From Capitulum mitella (lineage: Eukaryota; Arthropoda; Thecostraca; Pollicipedomorpha; Pollicipedidae): a stretch of DNA of 64,000 bases. Both the position numbers and the translations under genes were made by a program. Shown here piece after piece: positions 59,691 through 64,000 of the stretch (positions within the stretch are counted from its first letter, which is position 1; each line of letters opens with the position of its first letter). The stretch is from the NCBI GenBank assembly GCA_030062745.1, contig CP099847.1, positions 24,538,923 through 24,602,922 of the forward strand, given 5' to 3'. The notes beneath the pieces are model-generated. The model did no database searches. It was given only the letters and a program-made list of their open reading frames with translations, and had not been told where the DNA came from.

Positions 59691-62600
59691 CATCCTCAAA
59701 TTACCTTTTGGTCTTAAGCGACTTCTCGTCCCAGCCTGACTGATCCGGTTATGTCACGGGCCAGCGAGGACGCTTAAGCTTTGAGCTTTACGTGGCTTTT
59801 CCGAGGTACAAAGGTAACACCTGCAGTTGTTGCCATCAGTGCGGTTCCAGCGATGTAGGAGCTTTCTGGCACTCTTCCTTGTGAATCCGTGTACCAGTCT
59901 GACCCTCCAGCAACCATTTATTAAACAACATCGTGCCGAAAAGTCGCACGTAGCCCTATTACATTCCCTTGGTGGACTGAAGTGTTGGACGCAGGGGCTT
60001 CTCCGCGGAGTAAAGATTGTGGCGAGAATGATTACGAAGCATTTAATGCGTTCCGTCTCATACAGAGCCGAGAGAAACACCGAGCAAGCGGGGAAGCACG
60101 CGCTACACATCTTCCTCTGGCCATGCCCTGGCCTACGTGCAGACTAAAGATCATATGAATGTGAACAGTTAGGTCCCGGTAGGCGACAGTACTTTACTAA
60201 TATTTAATAACAACACCCTTTTTGAGCCATGGTGGTGAAACTTGCTGTGCAGGTTCATGCGACTATCCACAGTACCGGAAGGAAGAAGCTATTTCCGGTC
60301 AACCAGGGTCATATCAAGTCATACTCATGTTGAAAGGTCCCGCCGACAGCCAGACACCGCCGACGCAGGGCACCCCGTGACATCTTTCAGTCACTGAAAT
60401 GGTAGCATACACGGTGAACATTGGTCTTATCATCACTCTATCCATCTATCTATATCCGTCCCCTATATCCGACTATCTCTCCAACCATCCCGGCTACAGG
60501 ACAGCTGTATCGTCATCATGTGTTTGCTCGTATTGTTAATTATTTCCGGACGTTAGGGTTCAGTTTGTCTGTGTGTTCTTATCATTATACTATATATATG
60601 ATATCATCTCGTTTGCATCTACTCCGCTACTCTATTTGTAATACCATCCGATTAGAATGCGTGGGTTACAAAACATTTTTGCCAGTATCTGAAGCCTTCA
60701 TTGACGTTTTTCAAGCATAAATGAACATTAGGGCCGAACAATTATTTTGAGACATCTTGCATTAAATCAAACGGAAATTTTCAAACATATCATTGGAGCC
60801 AAAAAACACCTCTTGGCATTTAGCTCCACAGCAAAGGTCAGGAAAATGATGAAAACAATGGACATATCAAGAATGATTAACCTGGCACTGTGTACCTCTC
60901 GCAACGCCATTTGCTGGGAGGTGATTAAAATTGTCCCCACATCTCTTGCATCAATGAACGGATTTAAATTATCCAAAAGTCAATCGGTAGCCGAGTTAAT
61001 CGATAATCGTGCAACCCGAGGACGAAAAAAATTCAGTTTCGGACAACAATAAGGTCACAGGTTACGGCCTGAGGATGACCGTGCTTTGTTAGGTCCGTGT
61101 ATCACTGATCAATCGCTAATCTAATGTTAGAAAGACTGAAAATAATTTCCGTATCCAAACATGTGTTTCTAGGAGCCAAGAATTCAAGCAAGATCGCGTT
61201 ACGACTTACAAATTACCAGAACTGGAGGCAACTGAAGGGTTTCAAAAATGCTCCATGAGCTCAAGCCACCATCATTTGCTTTTTGTGGTCATGACCAAAA
61301 AGCTATTTTGAAAGTTTTAACTCATCTGAAGTCAGGTGAACGGCCAGACGAAACCACACCGATTCATCGCATTATTGTGAGATCGGCAGATGTGCATACC
61401 TTTGATGGCTGCTCTTGGATTTCCAACATTGACTCTGCAAACAAGGGACAACCGATAATAAAAACAGTAGTTTGGCGTCAAATCAGGCCACATGAATTCA
61501 GATCACACGTTTTCGATATCACGTCTCCGGCATGAGCTAAGAACGTTATATCAGTGCCAGATTGCCAGACTGTGATGACCATCTTGAATTACAAACAGAG
61601 CAAAACATTTGCCGTTGTTATGCCGTCTGTTGCTTCTGTCGCTGCCGGTCACTTCAGTCGAGGAATACAGATACATCACATTTCACTGCATTCAAATACT
61701 ATTTGGTTGTCGGAACAGCATAAAACAGGCAACAGAGGTGCCTGCGTCCATAGCACGAGCAGTGTGCGCACATTTTCGTAGAGGCTGCCATATAAAGTAA
61801 GTCAAGGGCCAATCAGCCCATCAGTGGCTCAAGTCTCGCGAACGAATGGACTATACAACAAACGATAAATGTTTCCTTACACCACGTTATGTAATTCAAA
61901 CGCGTGAAAGCTATCGTGAAGCCACAAAGCTGATGAAAGGTCATGTTGACTCGCTTGGGGTTATGTCGGTTTATGGCAGGTCAAAAATGACATCAATATC
62001 AGTGGAAGCAGTCATCATACATTGCAAAAAGCTGTGGCAAAGTATTTCAATTCTGTATTACGCAAGGTTCCGGCTAACCTGGTCTCAGGGTACTGCCCTT
62101 TGCGCAAGCAGTTTTATCCTTCAGTAAATGCGTTACTCGGTATTACCCCTCTTTCGATACAATGAAACGTTTCACCTACCACAGATCCCGGACAAATGGC
62201 AAAAACCAGCCCAAGGGGTTATCCCTAAGGGGTCTTTGAGTGGTCCCTTTAAGTGCACGGGTTAAGGCGTGTATCCGTTTTCTGTGCGTGGACGCCTTAA
62301 TAGAACCACACTGTTGTTTATGTCCTGCATATCGAACGTCAATGACATAAAGCCATTCAAGCCCATGGACATTTCCACACACTACATACAGGTTGAGGAA
62401 AGCCTAAATTCATGCCAGGATTTGCATTCCAAACGCGAATTGGATCCTCGCGGAAAAGGCTGCCGGACCGGACGATAACAATGCTGTCGGAAAGAAGTAA
62501 ATAAATAAACGTTTGCTTCTGGCACGTTTGAACCATTTATCAATCCAGGAACGCTCGCAATATATGGAAAACAGTCGATTTATTCATACAGGCCTGGACG

Positions 62601-64000
62601 CCCACGGTCCCGGATGTTGCAGTGCCATAGCGTGACGTACCACGTCACCCGCTCAGTGGCATCCGAGCGAAGCAGGTCCGAAATGAAGCTGTTGATCCTC
62701 CAGAATTGTGCCTCAGTCTTCCAATGGTAGGAACTGGCCTCGAGCGCGAATCAGAACCCTAAAAAAGGCGCGAAGACCGGAGGCGCAACCGAGTGGACCA
62801 GAATGAAAAAGGCCGAGACCGTCTGGGTCATACGGGAACCAGTCTGCAAAAAAATATCGATGTCCGGTCGTCAGTTGCGTGACGAGGTGCTCCATAGTAT
62901 CCGGCAATTGTGAAATAATTCATACGTTTATCATTTTCTCAGAATGACGATGGCAACCGCGTCTTGTCCCTTACCGACGGCCTCAGGATGGAGAGTTCCC
63001 ACCATCCTGCCTCCTGGAGGGTATCTCTGAGACGAATAGGCCACGTTAGATTGTGACAGGTGGCGAACAAGTGCTACAATGTGACACAGGACCGAACTGC
63101 AGAGCCTACAGGTCGTCAGGCGACTTCACGCAATGCTCTGAGACCATGCATGTCTGCTAGTGCAAATCCCAGCTTGCTGGCATTATGTTTTTTTTTTGCT
63201 GGCATTATGCTGCTGGTATGGGACTCTGCCGGACGGCTCGAATCGTATCCAGCAGCGCTCCATGACAGCCCAAGATGCCAGCAGTTCGGCTCCTTTTGAT
63301 GGCCACGTCTGACCTAGGTTTAGGCTGCACAATTAACGCGGTCTGTGACCACTACTCAAGCAGTGCGCTGTTTGATCGGCCTAACAAACAACGTAGAGAT
63401 GTGACATGAAATATTACAACAAGGGACATCTGAAGGTTTAAATCGCGAGTTGCTCGGCATTATTCCGCCCCTGTCGATTTTCCGCCGTTATATCTCAACG
63501 ACAAGGGCCAACGGCTCCATATTTTCCGTACAACGACCTCGATGGCACTGCTACATCGCAGAGTTTTGCAAAAACAGTGAACTAGGTCTTCATAGGTCAC
63601 GCTGTATAACGTAAGATGAAGCGCAGAAGAGGTATGCAGGTGCTGTTCGGGCAATGGTATTTGTCTTTCCCTATTGGTCTGGCTTGCAAGAAGCTCACTG
63701 GGGATGTTGCAAAGACCAAGCAACAGTCTCCGTCAGTCATAAGTGACTTCAAGTCATTTGTCAGCTTGGCACAGTGTCGATTTGCTTTGTTTTCCGAGAT
63801 AAATCAACCTGAAATTGCATATTCCTCTTCACGTCTGTAAAACAAGCGTTTGTTATACATACTTGTGGGCCTCGATTTCAGCTGTTGGTCAAATGCAAGG
63901 CAGTCATCTACCGGGACAAAGCCTAACTATTTCCACATCGTGATATCAAAGATTATGTAGAGCAGCTGGTTTAAACGCACCAAAAATAAGCCGCAGTTTT
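59691..64000. other. Intergenic, no gene recognised
   Basis: Several short plus-strand frames follow one another (60747-61052, 61248-61535, 61554-61781, 61846-62127). They have mixed, protein-like composition but no motif I know. On the minus strand an acceptor-like pyrimidine tract ending in TGCAG near 62846 precedes an open stretch (62713-62845) without a recognised product. A CTAT-rich microsatellite lies at 60437-60475. Confidence 0.45.

Noticed and set aside
62713-62907. Minus-strand frame after an acceptor-like tract
   Set aside because: The peptide is unfamiliar and no donor or partner exon was found.
1-64000. CRISPR arrays, bacterial operons, phage or viral genes
   Set aside because: No regularly spaced short repeats and no bacterial, phage or viral protein signatures were seen. 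The splice sites and repeats are eukaryotic.

Overview
This window is nuclear DNA from an animal, most likely an arthropod and possibly a crustacean. The evidence is an exon with consensus GT/AG splice sites, a single-exon bHLH gene that best matches the arthropod Delilah (taxi) family, a short interstitial run of the arthropod telomere repeat TTAGG, a tRNA-derived SINE, and many dispersed TTAA-flanked repeats. There is no bacterial gene layout. I cannot name the species.

Only two protein-coding loci can be supported. On the minus strand at 796-856 is the first coding exon of an RTRAF (hCLE/C14orf166) homologue. Its remaining exons lie beyond the left edge. It sits in a block (1 to about 2165) almost free of CpG, which ends abruptly. 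That is the pattern expected of a germline-methylated gene body beside unmethylated DNA. On the plus strand at 45321-45989 is a complete, intronless 222-residue bHLH transcription factor of the Delilah type, inside a GC- and CpG-rich island. The two genes are unrelated in function and show no operon-like arrangement.

The rest is mainly repeats and unrecognised intergenic DNA. Family A is a 1.2 kb TTAA-flanked element with ends TTAA-CCCTATTCCCGG, piggyBac-like in form but without a transposase. It has two complete copies in opposite orientation (37520-38735, 53930-55147), a truncated copy (5809-6770) and a worn copy (32400-33330). Family B is also TTAA-flanked, with ends near CCCTCGCCG (30355-31890, 57326-59018 and a relative at 51574-52785). 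Both families are rich in AGGTCA half-sites. Family A copies carry perfect DR1 pairs, the kind of site bound by HNF4/RXR-type nuclear receptors.

Other structures include a 1.37 kb imperfect foldback (19770-21145), a 51-bp-arm near-perfect palindrome (4879-4984), a 235-bp tandem duplication (29180-29640) and a 46-bp frame-shifting GC minisatellite (49995-50242). There is also a tRNA-Met-like SINE (55781-56132), a degenerate Penelope-type hammerhead signature (44332-44358) and many microsatellites. Several CpG-rich islands (11.6-12.7, 17.8-19.1, 24.1-24.9, 42.6-43.0, 49.9-50.5, 59.2-59.7 kb) hold open frames that I do not accept as genes, because GC-rich DNA lacks stop codons by chance.
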